Shown piece after piece: positions 28,948 to 37,130 of a DNA stretch of 64,000 nt. Positions within the stretch are counted from its first letter, which is position 1. Each line of letters starts with the position of its first letter. The notes beneath the pieces are model-generated. The model made no database searches. It was not told the DNA's origin and saw only the letters and a list, made by a program, of their open reading frames with translations. The translations under genes and the position numbers were made by a program. The DNA lies in contig JADLSH010000155.1 of the NCBI GenBank assembly GCA_016169945.1, positions 1,991,501-2,055,500 of the forward strand, given 5' to 3'. Origin of the DNA: Trachythela sp. YZ-2020 (taxonomy: Eukaryota > Cnidaria > Anthozoa > Malacalcyonacea > Clavulariidae).

Positions 28948-28988
28948 ACTAGTTTAAATGTTTTATATACAAAAACACACTAATAAAG
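28932..28988 (+). promoter_or_regulatory. P1 promoter module duplicated from left TIR edge
   Basis: Nearly identical over 57 bases to 13482-13539, including the gaaaaaaatcgataaac and AGTTTAAATG parts that precede the core at 28971-28988. It overlaps the end of the upstream gene (28947) and ends two bases before the ATG at 28991. Confidence 0.8.
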
Positions 28989-28990
28989 AG

Positions 28991-29365
28991 ATGGTATTAA
29001 AAATTAACTTAAAAGTTGACGAGTGTAATAACGAAGGTGTTAAGTTTTCAAACAGGTATCTGTGTGGTGTTTGTGATTACGTTGGGGATTCAAATGAGAT
29101 CCAAGCTCACGTAAGGGTGAGTCATCCTCATTTTAATGGTGTAGTAAGATTTAATTGTCCACACTGTATTTATATAACCGACAACCATGACAACTATAAA
29201 GCACATCGCGAACAAGAAACCTATAAATTTAGTTTGCCAGAGGGTAACGACTCATCGTTGATATACCAATGGATTGGTAAGTCTAAAGTCGTTACCTCGT
29301 CGTGGTTAAACTTCTTTAAACTAACGGTAAGTCTAAAAAGCCGTTACCTGTCATTAAAACTTTAA
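28991..29365 (+). CDS. Small two-finger C2H2-like protein B
   Basis: I place the start at 28991, two bases after the P1 motif, not at the upstream ATG (28958) that lies inside the promoter module. The 124-residue protein has two fingers: LCGVCDYVGDSNEIQAHVRVSH (about 22-43) and FNCPHCIYITDNHDNYKAH (about 52-70), parallel to the protein encoded at 28666. A C-terminal extension of about 50 residues is unique and ends with repeated SL..RYLSLKL. The tandem pair comes from gene duplication that copied the promoter too. Confidence 0.75.
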   Translation: MVLKINLKVDECNNEGVKFSNRYLCGVCDYVGDSNEIQAHVRVSHPHFNGVVRFNCPHCIYITDNHDNYKAHREQETYKFSLPEGNDSSLIYQWIGKSKVVTSSWLNFFKLTVSLKSRYLSLKL

Positions 29366-29393
29366 GTTTAAGAAGTTTTTTTATGTATAATAA

Positions 29394-29624
29394 ATGGCTA
29401 CTAAACAGAAGGACATATTGAACGAATTATACACTGCGGCTGTAATCACCGCAGGTGCAATGGCAATCTCATATATTGGTAAAAAAGTTGTAAAAGACTC
29501 GCTTGGCCTTCCGGCGACACTAGTCGGGGCTGCTAAACTATCCGCGGTTTTTGGGGTAAGCGCCGTTGGAGTAAAAATGCTTCAAGACAAAAAGTATCTA
29601 CCAGACAACCCATTCAAAGAGTGA
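29394..29624 (+). CDS. 76-aa conserved Polinton membrane protein
   Basis: Two hydrophobic segments (AAVITAGAMAISYIGKK and LSAVFGVSAVGVKML) flank a short region (KDSLGLPATLVGAAK), with the ending QDKKYLPDNPF. I recall nearly the same plan from many anthozoan Polinton loci, always next to the gene that follows here. The start is TATAATAAATG. Likely a small virion-membrane or capsid-lining protein; the role is not established. Confidence 0.78.
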   Translation: MATKQKDILNELYTAAVITAGAMAISYIGKKVVKDSLGLPATLVGAAKLSAVFGVSAVGVKMLQDKKYLPDNPFKE

Positions 29625-29639
29625 ACGAAGTATAAATAA

Positions 29640-30050
29640 ATGGCTAGTATGGTAGTATCAGGAGTATTCAACGCCTTAGCATTTGCAGGCGCTGGGTTTC
29701 TATTTAAATCGCTTGATAAAGATAAGTATGAAAAAGAAACTGAAAGACATAACCGAGCGACAGAGAAGTTAGCAGCTGATAAGGAGAAGTGGTATGAGGA
29801 AGAGGTAAAGAGTAAAAACAAATTAGCGCTACTTCGTCAACAGCTATCTGACGCAAACGCGGACATCAACACAACGAACAATGCATTAGACAACTTACGA
29901 AAGATTACTAACGAGAAGAGGACATTCACAAGAGAGCCACATATCTCAGATTACTATGAACCATCAGATGAAATGAAAGAGTATCAAAACATCGTTATTG
30001 GACTTGCTGGACTGCTTGGTGGTTGGGGTGCTTACAAATTAATAGTTTAA
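29640..30050 (+). CDS. 136-aa conserved Polinton protein, coiled coil and two helices
   Basis: N-terminal hydrophobic helix (VVSGVFNALAFAGAGFLF, 4-22), central coiled coil (KYEKETERHNRATEKLAADKEKWYEEEVKSKNKLALLRQQLSDANADI, about 30-76), then TFTREPHISDYYEPSDEMKEYQN and a C-terminal hydrophobic helix (IVIGLAGLLGGWGAYKLIV). The EPSDEMK.YQN segment is what I recall as the most conserved mark of this Polinton-linked family. The start is TATAAATAAATG, 15 bases after the previous stop. It probably acts with its neighbour in particle assembly. Confidence 0.8.
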   Translation: MASMVVSGVFNALAFAGAGFLFKSLDKDKYEKETERHNRATEKLAADKEKWYEEEVKSKNKLALLRQQLSDANADINTTNNALDNLRKITNEKRTFTREPHISDYYEPSDEMKEYQNIVIGLAGLLGGWGAYKLIV

Positions 30051-30063
30051 ATGGTATGTTTAC

Positions 30064-30081
30064 AAAAACACACTAATAAAG
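30064..30081 (+). promoter_or_regulatory. P1 motif upstream of 30096 gene
   Basis: Exact AAAAACACACTAATAAAG, preceded by AGTTTAAATGGTATGTTTAC that overlaps the 3' end of the upstream gene. The leader GGACTAACACA matches that of the two small leftward genes at 23.5 and 23.8 kb. Confidence 0.75.
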
Positions 30082-30095
30082 GAAGGACTAACACA

Positions 30096-30482
30096 ATGAC
30101 ATTTGAAAAATTAAACGAAGTTAAATTTGAACTCAACGAGGCATTCACATGGGGTGTAAAAGAAGACAAGTATAGTGGGTACGTCATCCCACTGGATGTT
30201 CCTGAAGACGTCAAAGATAAAATTAAAAGCCTTGCCTATGAGCATTGTACAAAAAACCAACTATATGGAAACGTGTTATACCTAAAGTCAAAAGATCTAA
30301 CAGACAAGCAAAAAAGTGAACTGTTAGATCAAAAATATATGAACATCATGATCCACTTTAAGGTCACAGGTGTGTTCACAAAAACCGGCGACGAAGGTGT
30401 TGTTAAGTACCTTATCTTCAAGGTCACTAGACTAAGAAAAATAGATCAGCCAAAGCGTGAAGCAGAGTGTCCAGAGGACTGA
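30096..30482 (+). CDS. Unrecognised 128-aa soluble protein
   Basis: I use the start at 30096 after the P1 module; an in-frame upstream ATG at 30051 lies within the promoter. The protein is mixed alpha/beta, lacks cysteines arranged for metal and has no membrane segment. Its middle reads PLDVPEDVKDKIKSLAYEHCTKNQLYGNVLYLKSKDL. The position and promoter suggest an early role; single-stranded DNA binding or regulation is possible but nothing in the sequence proves it. The stop is followed by gaagcgaagcaagacgaag, a low-complexity sequence seen near other stops in this element. Confidence 0.72.
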   Translation: MTFEKLNEVKFELNEAFTWGVKEDKYSGYVIPLDVPEDVKDKIKSLAYEHCTKNQLYGNVLYLKSKDLTDKQKSELLDQKYMNIMIHFKVTGVFTKTGDEGVVKYLIFKVTRLRKIDQPKREAECPED

Positions 30483-30516
30483 ACGAAGCGAAGCAAGACG
30501 AAGTGTAGTGTGTAAT

Positions 30517-30544
30517 ATTTTCAAAGGTTTAAGTCTTTGAAAAT
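30517..30544. terminator. Hairpin after the 30096 gene
   Basis: Exact 10-bp arms attttcaaag and ctttgaaaat around an 8-base loop, 35 bases after the stop and 18 bases before the next P1 motif. Confidence 0.65.
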
Positions 30545-30561
30545 TTAAATGTTTTATATAT

Positions 30562-30579
30562 AAAAACACACTAATAAAG
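30562..30579 (+). promoter_or_regulatory. P1 motif upstream of 30585 gene
   Basis: Exact AAAAACACACTAATAAAG preceded by TTTAAATGTTTTATATAT, with five bases (GGACA) before the ATG, nearly as for the polymerase gene. Confidence 0.75.
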
Positions 30580-30584
30580 GGACA

Positions 30585-31781
30585 ATGAACTCAATTAGAA
30601 AAGAAATTCGAAATTACATTCGAACTAATTATACTACTAGCGGTGAGGTGTGTTATGACATACCACAAATGACAACCATTAAGAACTATAAGTTTAATCT
30701 TGATTCTAAATATATTGGTGAGAACAACAAGGAGCTGACTAACATCATACGTGAGACTATACAAGTCAGCACTCGCAATGACAATCACAACAGGTGGATT
30801 CATTATTACACGTTTGCTATAAACGGGGTGGTAATTAAATACATCAAAATATCAAATGGTTATAACGTCGCAAACGTAGACGTTAACGTCACCATAACTA
30901 AATATCATGATATTAACGAGGAACAAAGTGCAGAGGTGTATAAAAATATGGTGGCTCTCAAAAAAGCAGAGAACAAAGCAAGAGAAGAAAGTGATGTTTG
31001 TGGGGTTGAAGACAATGACAAACATTGTTACGAAGAGGACAACGGAGAGATGATTTGTGTTAATTGTGGTGTTGTAAAAAGGGGGTGGGCTAAATTCAAA
31101 AATGGGTGTGAAAAACTTACAAATCCACGTCTAAAAGATTATAGAATTTATGAGGTTGATGAAAAGTATTGGGATGGAAAAGAAAAGCCAATAATTAGAA
31201 CTGTTCAAGGTCTTAAGGCCTTAGCGAAAAGTTTAAAGCTTAAGTATTTCTCAAGAATGAGTGAAAAAGAGCTTTCTAAGAATTTAAAAGTTGAAGTTAC
31301 AAGATATTATAGATTTATCTTCACGAACAAAAAAACAGGTGAGCAACGTGAGTTCGTGTCTATGACTAAAGCGGGGAAGGAAATGGGGTGTAATCCAAGT
31401 TGTATATTCAACAAACTTAAAAAAGGTAAAGAGGTTGATATTAATATAAGAGGTGAGATTTACATTCTAAAAGATAATGGAAAACTAAATCTCAAACAAA
31501 GTGAGCCAGTCGTTAGTGAAAACAAAGTAAGTGAAGTGTTAGACAGCGAAGACAGCAAAGTCAGCAAAGCTGACGAAGTCAGCAAAGTCAGCAAAGCTAG
31601 CAAAGCTAGCAAAGCTAGCAAAGCTAGCAAAGCTGACGAAGACAGCGAAGACAGCGATGCCAGCGATGTATATATGAGTGAAAGCGAGAGTGAGTATAGT
31701 GAAGCAGGGATGGTGAGTGAGATAGAAGATATAGAGTATGATACCGAAGCGTCAGACAGTGGGGGTGATGATTGGTGGTGA
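30585..31781 (+). CDS. Zinc-ribbon and HTH protein with acidic tail
   Basis: A 398-residue protein, possibly a regulator. Residues about 1-125 are mixed alpha/beta. Residues 145-170 contain DKHCYEEDNGEMICVNCGVVKRG, which resembles the second half of a TFIIB-type zinc ribbon (GEMIC-x2-CG). The upstream cysteine pair is irregular, so the metal site is unproven. RFIFTNKKTGE...SMTKAGKEMGCNPSCIFNKLKKGK (about 244-287) resembles NUMOD1-type helix-turn-helix modules found beside nucleases and in viral DNA-binding proteins. The last 80 residues are serine- and acid-rich with SKASKASKAS repeats. P1 promoter, hairpin after the stop. Transcription control of the element is the inference. Confidence 0.75.
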   Translation: MNSIRKEIRNYIRTNYTTSGEVCYDIPQMTTIKNYKFNLDSKYIGENNKELTNIIRETIQVSTRNDNHNRWIHYYTFAINGVVIKYIKISNGYNVANVDVNVTITKYHDINEEQSAEVYKNMVALKKAENKAREESDVCGVEDNDKHCYEEDNGEMICVNCGVVKRGWAKFKNGCEKLTNPRLKDYRIYEVDEKYWDGKEKPIIRTVQGLKALAKSLKLKYFSRMSEKELSKNLKVEVTRYYRFIFTNKKTGEQREFVSMTKAGKEMGCNPSCIFNKLKKGKEVDINIRGEIYILKDNGKLNLKQSEPVVSENKVSEVLDSEDSKVSKADEVSKVSKASKASKASKASKADEDSEDSDASDVYMSESESEYSEAGMVSEIEDIEYDTEASDSGGDDWW

Positions 31782-31792
31782 AGTGTTCGTGT

Positions 31793-31833
31793 AATCTCAA
31801 AGGCTTCTCAGTCTTTGAGATTTCGTCTTTTTT
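31793..31833. terminator. Hairpin plus T-run after 30585 gene
   Basis: Exact arms aatctcaaag and ctttgagatt around a 10-base loop, then cgtc and eleven T. It starts 12 bases after the stop codon. Confidence 0.7.
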
Positions 31834-31872
31834 TTTTTGCTGAATGTCCGAAGGGGTATATAATAAAGTAAT

Positions 31873-32394
31873 ATGTGTGATAAAATTTTATGGGGAAAAG
31901 CTAAATGGGTTAAATACTGGCAATGTGTAATGCGTAGTAACGCAGCACCAAGTATTGAAGAAGTTATGGAAGAGATAAAAATTTCAAGTATGGGAAAAAC
32001 CGAAAGAAAACTGATAACACTCATTTTTTGTTTGCCAAAGAAAATGTGTGGTCCATTAAGTCATGCTTTAGTAGGTCTCTTTGAGTATATGTATGACTGG
32101 GCGGTGGAGCAAGCAAAACCAGTTTTGCTAAAACAAACTAAGTTTCAGAAAGCACTAGCGATTGTTAGAGTAAAGCGTAAGGACTGCACACGTAATGATA
32201 AAAACGGTTTCTTAAACGATACTAGTATTTATAAGTACGGTGTTGCAGAATGGGGTGCTTTTGAAGGTGCGGCAGATGATGAAGATGACAACGATAATTG
32301 TTCTGCTGGTTATGGTTATGGGTTAAGTGATAGTGAGGAGAGTGATAGTGAGGAGAGTGAAAGCGATGGGAGTGAAAGTGATGGGTGCGAGTGA
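31873..32394 (+). CDS. Unrecognised 173-aa protein with acidic tail
   Basis: The start follows TATATAATAAAGTAAT. The N-terminal 130 residues are helical, with cysteines and tryptophans (KWVKYWQCVMRS, LITLIFCLPKKMCGPLSHALVGLFEYMYDW). The C-terminal 45 residues are acidic with SDSEESDSEES repeats, like the tail of the gene before it. Helical KTERKLITLIFCLPK with a following amphipathic helix might bind protein partners; I recognise no family. It is the last gene before the right terminal repeat and ends nine bases before a strong hairpin. Confidence 0.7.
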   Translation: MCDKILWGKAKWVKYWQCVMRSNAAPSIEEVMEEIKISSMGKTERKLITLIFCLPKKMCGPLSHALVGLFEYMYDWAVEQAKPVLLKQTKFQKALAIVRVKRKDCTRNDKNGFLNDTSIYKYGVAEWGAFEGAADDEDDNDNCSAGYGYGLSDSEESDSEESESDGSESDGCE

Positions 32395-32403
32395 GTGCGA
32401 GTG

Positions 32404-32435
32404 AAAAAAGTAACTACACACGTGGTTACTTTTTT
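32404..32435. terminator. Hairpin at right end of Polinton gene block
   Basis: 14-bp arms aaaaaagtaactac and gtggttactttttt (one T-G pair) around acac, ending in a T-run, just after the last gene and ten bases before the right terminal repeat. Confidence 0.75.
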
Positions 32436-32444
32436 TTTTGACTT

Positions 32445-32587
32445 TTTTTTTCTCAACCCGTTTGGTGTCGGTTGGTGTCGGTTGGTGGAGGTGTCGGTTG
32501 GTGGAACTAACGATTTGAGAAATGGGGTAGAACTTGTTTTGAAACTGATAAATTAAAATGGGGCAGAACCGGCCTTTCCCTACTACT
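32445..32587 (-). repeat. Polinton right terminal inverted repeat, 143 bp
   Basis: Reverse complement of 13342-13490, shorter by one 6-bp unit. It ends ...CCCTACTACT, directly before the ACTGTC duplication at 32588-32593. Confidence 0.95.
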
Positions 32588-32593
32588 ACTGTC
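32588..32593. repeat. Polinton right target-site duplication (ACTGTC)
   Basis: Identical to 13336-13341. Confidence 0.95.
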
Positions 32594-33320
32594 GGGTTCT
32601 TTGTTCCAAACGCAACTTCGTGACGGACATGTTTCCTAAGAGACGGTGCTAGTTTAGTACGGATCCGACCGGGTCCGGTTGTACGAAGGCCGGATAGTGA
32701 TTTTTACAATCTTTACAATTGATTGGTATAACCCAGATTAAAGTTCAGTATTCATAATTTAAGGTTGTTCTATATCGATTGGCTATTGTTGTTCCATATC
32801 TGTAGCTCAAAAGCTTTGCATGTACTTTTACAAATATTTAAAAAGCCTGTCAATATCTGGTGGATAGCGTTATCCAGGGTACTTTTCTCCATCTGAATTT
32901 GAAAAGCGAAAAGACTGGGGAAACCGTTCGTGTTGAATACTTTCAGTTGAGCTGCAATTACATCGTAATCAAATATTTACGTTAATATTCTGTCAGTATT
33001 TTCATTTTGTTTGTACTCGAGAGTGGTGTAAACAGCACCGATAAGAATGAGTATTATTTAATTCCTTATCAACAGGCCGTGAATCAAAGCCCGACATATA
33101 ATGTCGGCAAACTGCCGAAGTCCTGCCTTCGGTTCAGTGCATGGACCATCGCAGTTTTTTAATACAAGCGATCAATCGCTTTTTAAAACTATAAATCAGT
33201 CAAGTTTTTTTTGAAAATTTACACAAGTTCGTTGAATGCAGCATTTTTTTAGCTTCAACCAATCATTATTGTGCTGGGTTCCAATCTATTTTTGAGTTTT
33301 TCGACCATATACAAACACTC
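32594..33320. other. Non-coding flank right of the Polinton
   Basis: AT-rich host sequence with no supportable coding region. Its left edge was joined to the sequence ending at 13341 before the Polinton inserted, apart from the duplicated hexamer. Confidence 0.5.
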
Positions 33321-33342
33321 AAAATGAGTTTACTAGCACCGT

Positions 33343-33525
33343 ATGTAAGTCGTATGTACTCATATGTGCTCGTATTTTACTCGTATGTAACTCGTATGAA
33401 CTGGTATGTAACTCGTATGTACTCGTATGTACTCGTATGTAACTCGTATGAACTCGTATGTACACGTATGTACTCGTATGTAACTCGTATGAACTCGTAT
33501 GTACTCGTATGTGCTCGTACTCGTG
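33343..33525. repeat. Decamer minisatellite (actcgtatgt)n
   Basis: About 18 imperfect copies of actcgtatgt with variants ending aactcgtatga. The open frame here reads only YVLVCNSY-type repeats and is not a gene. It abuts the left end of the foldback element. Confidence 0.92.
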
Positions 33526-34628
33526 TTATACTCACTGATCTAATAATAGACTGGATATAGCTTCTATACCTATGAAAAATGCAACCTCTTTCACAGGCTC
33601 TTATCTCTTGGGGAGATAATACCCTGTATGGAGCTGGTCACGTGTCACCCGGATTTCGCGTGATAAATTGAGAATACACTTAGGGAGGGGTGGTACAGGA
33701 GCGTGTTGTCCTCTGTGATATTGTTGCGTTTGGAAAAAAGTATTTTGGGGCGATGAATTGAAAATTTGCAACAAGAGATTGTGACAAAACTGTTGTTATA
33801 AAATAGTCGCATTCATCATCACGTCACTTCCCACTGTATCCTGGAGTGTTGAGTTACATTTCAAGCGATAAGTAGCGATAAGTTGGATCAGATTTCAATA
33901 CACAACAATGCTTGTCAAGCCAAGGAAAGCACGCGTCGCACGGTATTTTAATATATCAATAAAACATATCTTCTATAGACTGACTGATATGATTGTTAAC
34001 AGTGTTGAACCTTATCCTGTCTGGTATTCAAACTGCAAACGAAATGGATTTTTTTAATGCTGACATATGGAATTGCTATAAAATATCGAGATCCTACTGT
34101 GTGTAAACAATGCTTCCCAGAGGTTAAATCTCGTTCAAGATTGTAAAATATCCCGCCTTGGCATCGCTATACTCGACGACCAAGAAGTATGTCGAAGTAT
34201 AACTTTATGTTACCAAACGTACGGTAAAACTATCCGATAAAGGCAAATTCAACGACTCTTCCGTGCGTGCGGTACAACTTGAATATTAACGATAAAACAT
34301 ATGTAATTATACTTCATATGTGGTACTGTGGTATACTCACCACATTTTAAATCCTAAATAGTTTTCATCGTCTTTCTAGCTTGATCTAATATAATATACA
34401 AAAGGGATTTAGAATACAGTTATTTAGTATTTGCTGAAAGTATCCATATCACTATGCTATTGTGTCTGTGCATATGGTCTGTGACTGTGAGACATCAGTG
34501 TCCAATAAGCCGACTTATTTTAAAGTCTTTATCCTATAGTATATACAAAATTTAGTGTACAACTATGTTTTTATTTTGCTGTACTATACACTCTACAGCT
34601 GATTCAATGGGAACTCTAACTCTGAAGG

Positions 34629-35074
34629 CAGGGCCGTGCCATCTGGGGGGGTGTGGGGGGGTGTATCACCCCCCCCAAAGATGCAAGAGGGGGCCCGGAG
34701 TTTGGGGGCAACTAACTGACGAAGCTAAATAACTCTTTTTTCTATAAAGAAAATAACAAAAATAGATTTATTTAGTTTGTATTTAAAGCAAAAAAACATA
34801 ATTTTATAATTTAAAGTCGTTTTTATTTACATCGTTTGCGTGTTGTTGAAAAATTTGTGATTTTAAACATAAAAATCCGAGTTTTGGACCTAGAAACTAA
34901 ATTGTAACGGTAAGATTGTCCGGAATTTTTTTTTTAAGGGTATCCCCCCCCCCCCGTCGTCACCGAAAAAAGATACTTTATGTTTTAAATTATGACTGAT
35001 GAGGGGGCCCAATATTTGAGGGGGGCCCAAATTGTTAACACCCCCCCAATCAATTATCCATCGGCACGGCCCTG
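34629..35074. mobile_element. hAT-like MITE, 446 bp, perfect 8-bp duplication
   Basis: Terminal repeats start CAGGGCCGTGCC on both sides. Target duplication tctgaagg is exact (34621-34628 and 35075-35082). The interior is rich in poly-G/poly-C runs and has no coding capacity. Confidence 0.92.
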
Positions 35075-35082
35075 TCTGAAGG

Positions 35083-35126
35083 ACTAAATTTTACATATAT
35101 ATATATATATATATATATAGTCAAAT
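35083..35126. repeat. (AT)n microsatellite
   Basis: About 13 AT units at 35093-35119, just before the first hammerhead repeat. A second AT-rich palindromic tract lies at 35462-35520, just after the second. Hammerhead repeats are often found inserted at such tracts. Confidence 0.85.
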
Positions 35127-35170
35127 CTGCAGACATGCATGTTTCGCCGTTCAACGGCTCGTCAGTGCAG
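35127..35170 (-). ncRNA. Type I hammerhead ribozyme, copy 1
   Basis: On the minus strand a complete hammerhead core is present: stem I CUGCA, CUGACGA, stem II GCCG-UUGAA-CGGC, GAAA, a three-base-pair stem III (ACA/UGU), cleavage triplet GUC, and closing stem I UGCAG. All conserved core bases match. The cut would fall between plus-strand positions 35132 and 35131. The short stem III is typical of animal type I hammerheads, which often work as dimers. Confidence 0.92.
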
Positions 35171-35407
35171 CTTGTAACGCAGTCTAGATGCGAGTGACTT
35201 CGTATTTATACACCATACTCTTGCCCTCACCAAGCGCATGTGGTACAATACTCAGACACATGCGCATCCAGACATGCGTGAAGTGTCTTGGGGCCAGAGT
35301 GCTCAAACGACCACAAGGGAAGTGAGCTTTTGCATTATAGCTTATAGCCACCAATTAACCTCACAGAGTGCTCAACAACACAAGTGAAGGAGCATATATA
35401 GTCAAAT

Positions 35408-35451
35408 CTGCAGACATGCATGTTTCGCCGTTCAACGGCTCGTCAGTGCAG
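35408..35451 (-). ncRNA. Type I hammerhead ribozyme, copy 2
   Basis: Identical in its 44-base core to the copy at 35127-35170, and in the same orientation. Confidence 0.92.
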
Positions 35452-37130
35452 CTTGTAACGCATATATATGATATATATGATATATCATATATATCATATA
35501 TATATGATATATATATATATCTGTGGAAAGGCTACGCATCAGTTTTTATGAATTATGTATGAAAAATATTTTGTAAACCTGATGCGCTACATTCCTTTGC
35601 ATATAGCCTATATTTACAATACAATACTATATCGTAATTTGTATTTTCCCGCAGTTGCGGTGAGGCTATAAAATTTTGCATTCACTCAGGCTTCACACTT
35701 GTACTGTACATGTTTATAGAATCGGCAACAGCCAACAAGAAGGAAGTTCTCGAATAACATAAATCATAATTTACCACATTTCCCTGATAATTTTTGTATC
35801 TTACTACCTTCTAAACTGTAAAATGCTTCAATAGATTTTAGAGTGGACATCAATCTCCGCATGTTTATAGTTGAGCTAGTGTTTGGTAAAAGCATAGTTA
35901 CAATGTCGTATATATTATTATAACTATGGTAAAATGCCCTATGCGGCTATGGCTATGATGCTACGAGATAGTGGTTGCTCTCGAGAACCCTATTTATCTT
36001 CAATAAATAAACGCAAAGCTTATAACGTTTACAAATAGCAACAATTCTAATGGCATATTACAAAAATATTATAAATATAGGTTTCTATATTTGTAGTGAC
36101 GATTGATTTAATACTATAGACTAGATCCAGAGGCGTCTGATATGAAACCGTGCTCGAGAGAACATTAAACAACAGCTCAAAAGCATACAATTTTGGTTGG
36201 TTACTTGACTTGTCTGTTGATAAAACTGTTTACTACGTTTTTAAAACTTAAAAGCAAAAAAAACAACAATTTTGCAAGTGTTTTGAACTATATATGATTC
36301 TCGAGATATATTATACATAATAATATCCCACTCCTTGCAATTAAAGTGTATAATTTTCAAGTGGAAGCATGTAATATGATACTTCTCCTCACCCCTGCCT
36401 CACCCCCTTAGGCAATAAAAATTTAAAGAGACACGTGACCAGCTCCATCCAGGGTTTTATCTCCACAAGAGGGAAAAGCCTGGGTACGAGGATGTGAAAA
36501 ATGAAGCCAAAATCAATCGCCGCAAATCTACTTCCGGTTACCACTTTGCAGCGAAAACAATATGGAGTTGTATTGGGAAATGAGTCGGCGAGGCTGGTTT
36601 TTCACAATTTTGAGGCATTTCCAAGCGCTGGACTAAACCGTTCGTCTTGTAATGAAAAGAACAGGATATTTTCTTACTTTTGGAGAGATACTTTTGTAGA
36701 TTTTCGGTAACAAGTTGCATACGCGAAGTACATTTTTGGCCAAAACTCTCTGCCAAGTGGTCTTTCATGCTGGCATTTTCGCCAAACAAATACTCTGGCT
36801 GGATAGAAACTCAAGTCGAATGGATTAAACGAAAGGTAAGCAATGTATAATAAGCGTTTGTCTTTCTCAATCGTTCTCTATTCTATGCCTATATCATATG
36901 AACATTTATAGCAATATTGCCATTAATATAGCTTTAATATATCTATATTGGCTAATTGCATTTTGTATCTCAGATTGGAGTTTTGGTTTTTGTTCTTGAC
37001 CGAAAAATACATTTAAATAATATATAAATGGGATTCGTTTCTAAAACAAGCTCTGTATCATTCATATTATAAACTGCTTCAAGTGTTTTATGCAGATATG
37101 ATACTAAAATTGTAAAAAGGACATGGGACA

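Larger units (their letters stand above)
13342..32587. mobile_element. Complete Polinton/Maverick element, 19,246 bp
   Basis: The element is bounded by long terminal inverted repeats starting AGTAGTAGGGAAAGGCC and by a perfect 6-bp target duplication. It encodes the four diagnostic functions: protein-primed polymerase B, retroviral-type integrase, FtsK/HerA-type packaging ATPase and double-jelly-roll capsid protein. A probable penton protein and about 16 further small proteins complete it. Genes are tightly packed, intronless and form a leftward block (25365 down to 18314) and a rightward block (25384 to 32394), with the polymerase at the left end reading inward. Almost all frames are open, so insertion is recent or selected. 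I could not find a cysteine protease. Confidence 0.97.
35120..35463 (-). mobile_element. Retrozyme-like tandem hammerhead repeat (281-bp unit)
   Basis: The segment beginning gtcaaatctgcagacatg and containing the ribozyme is repeated exactly 281 bp apart (35120 and 35401), leaving one full monomer between two self-cleaving sites. This is the arrangement described for animal retrozymes: non-coding retroelements whose RNA self-cleaves and circularises. No open frame is present in the 281-bp unit. Both ends run into AT microsatellites. Confidence 0.8.
33582..36494. mobile_element. Nested hAT-like non-autonomous element (element A)
   Basis: Inserted into the left arm of the foldback element. Flanks TGAAAAATG at 33573-33581 and 36495-36503 are an exact 9-base match (8 bp plus one shared base). 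Imperfect terminal repeats begin caacctctttcacaggct and catcctcgtacccaggct and continue to a shared ggagctggtcacgtgtc block. No transposase was seen. It carries a smaller MITE (34629-35074) and a hammerhead repeat (35120-35463). Removing it makes the two foldback arms match continuously, which confirms the boundaries. Confidence 0.82.

Noticed and set aside
33324..33560. 78-residue frame with YVLVCNSYELV repeats
   Set aside because: Product of the decamer minisatellite, with no conserved start or context.
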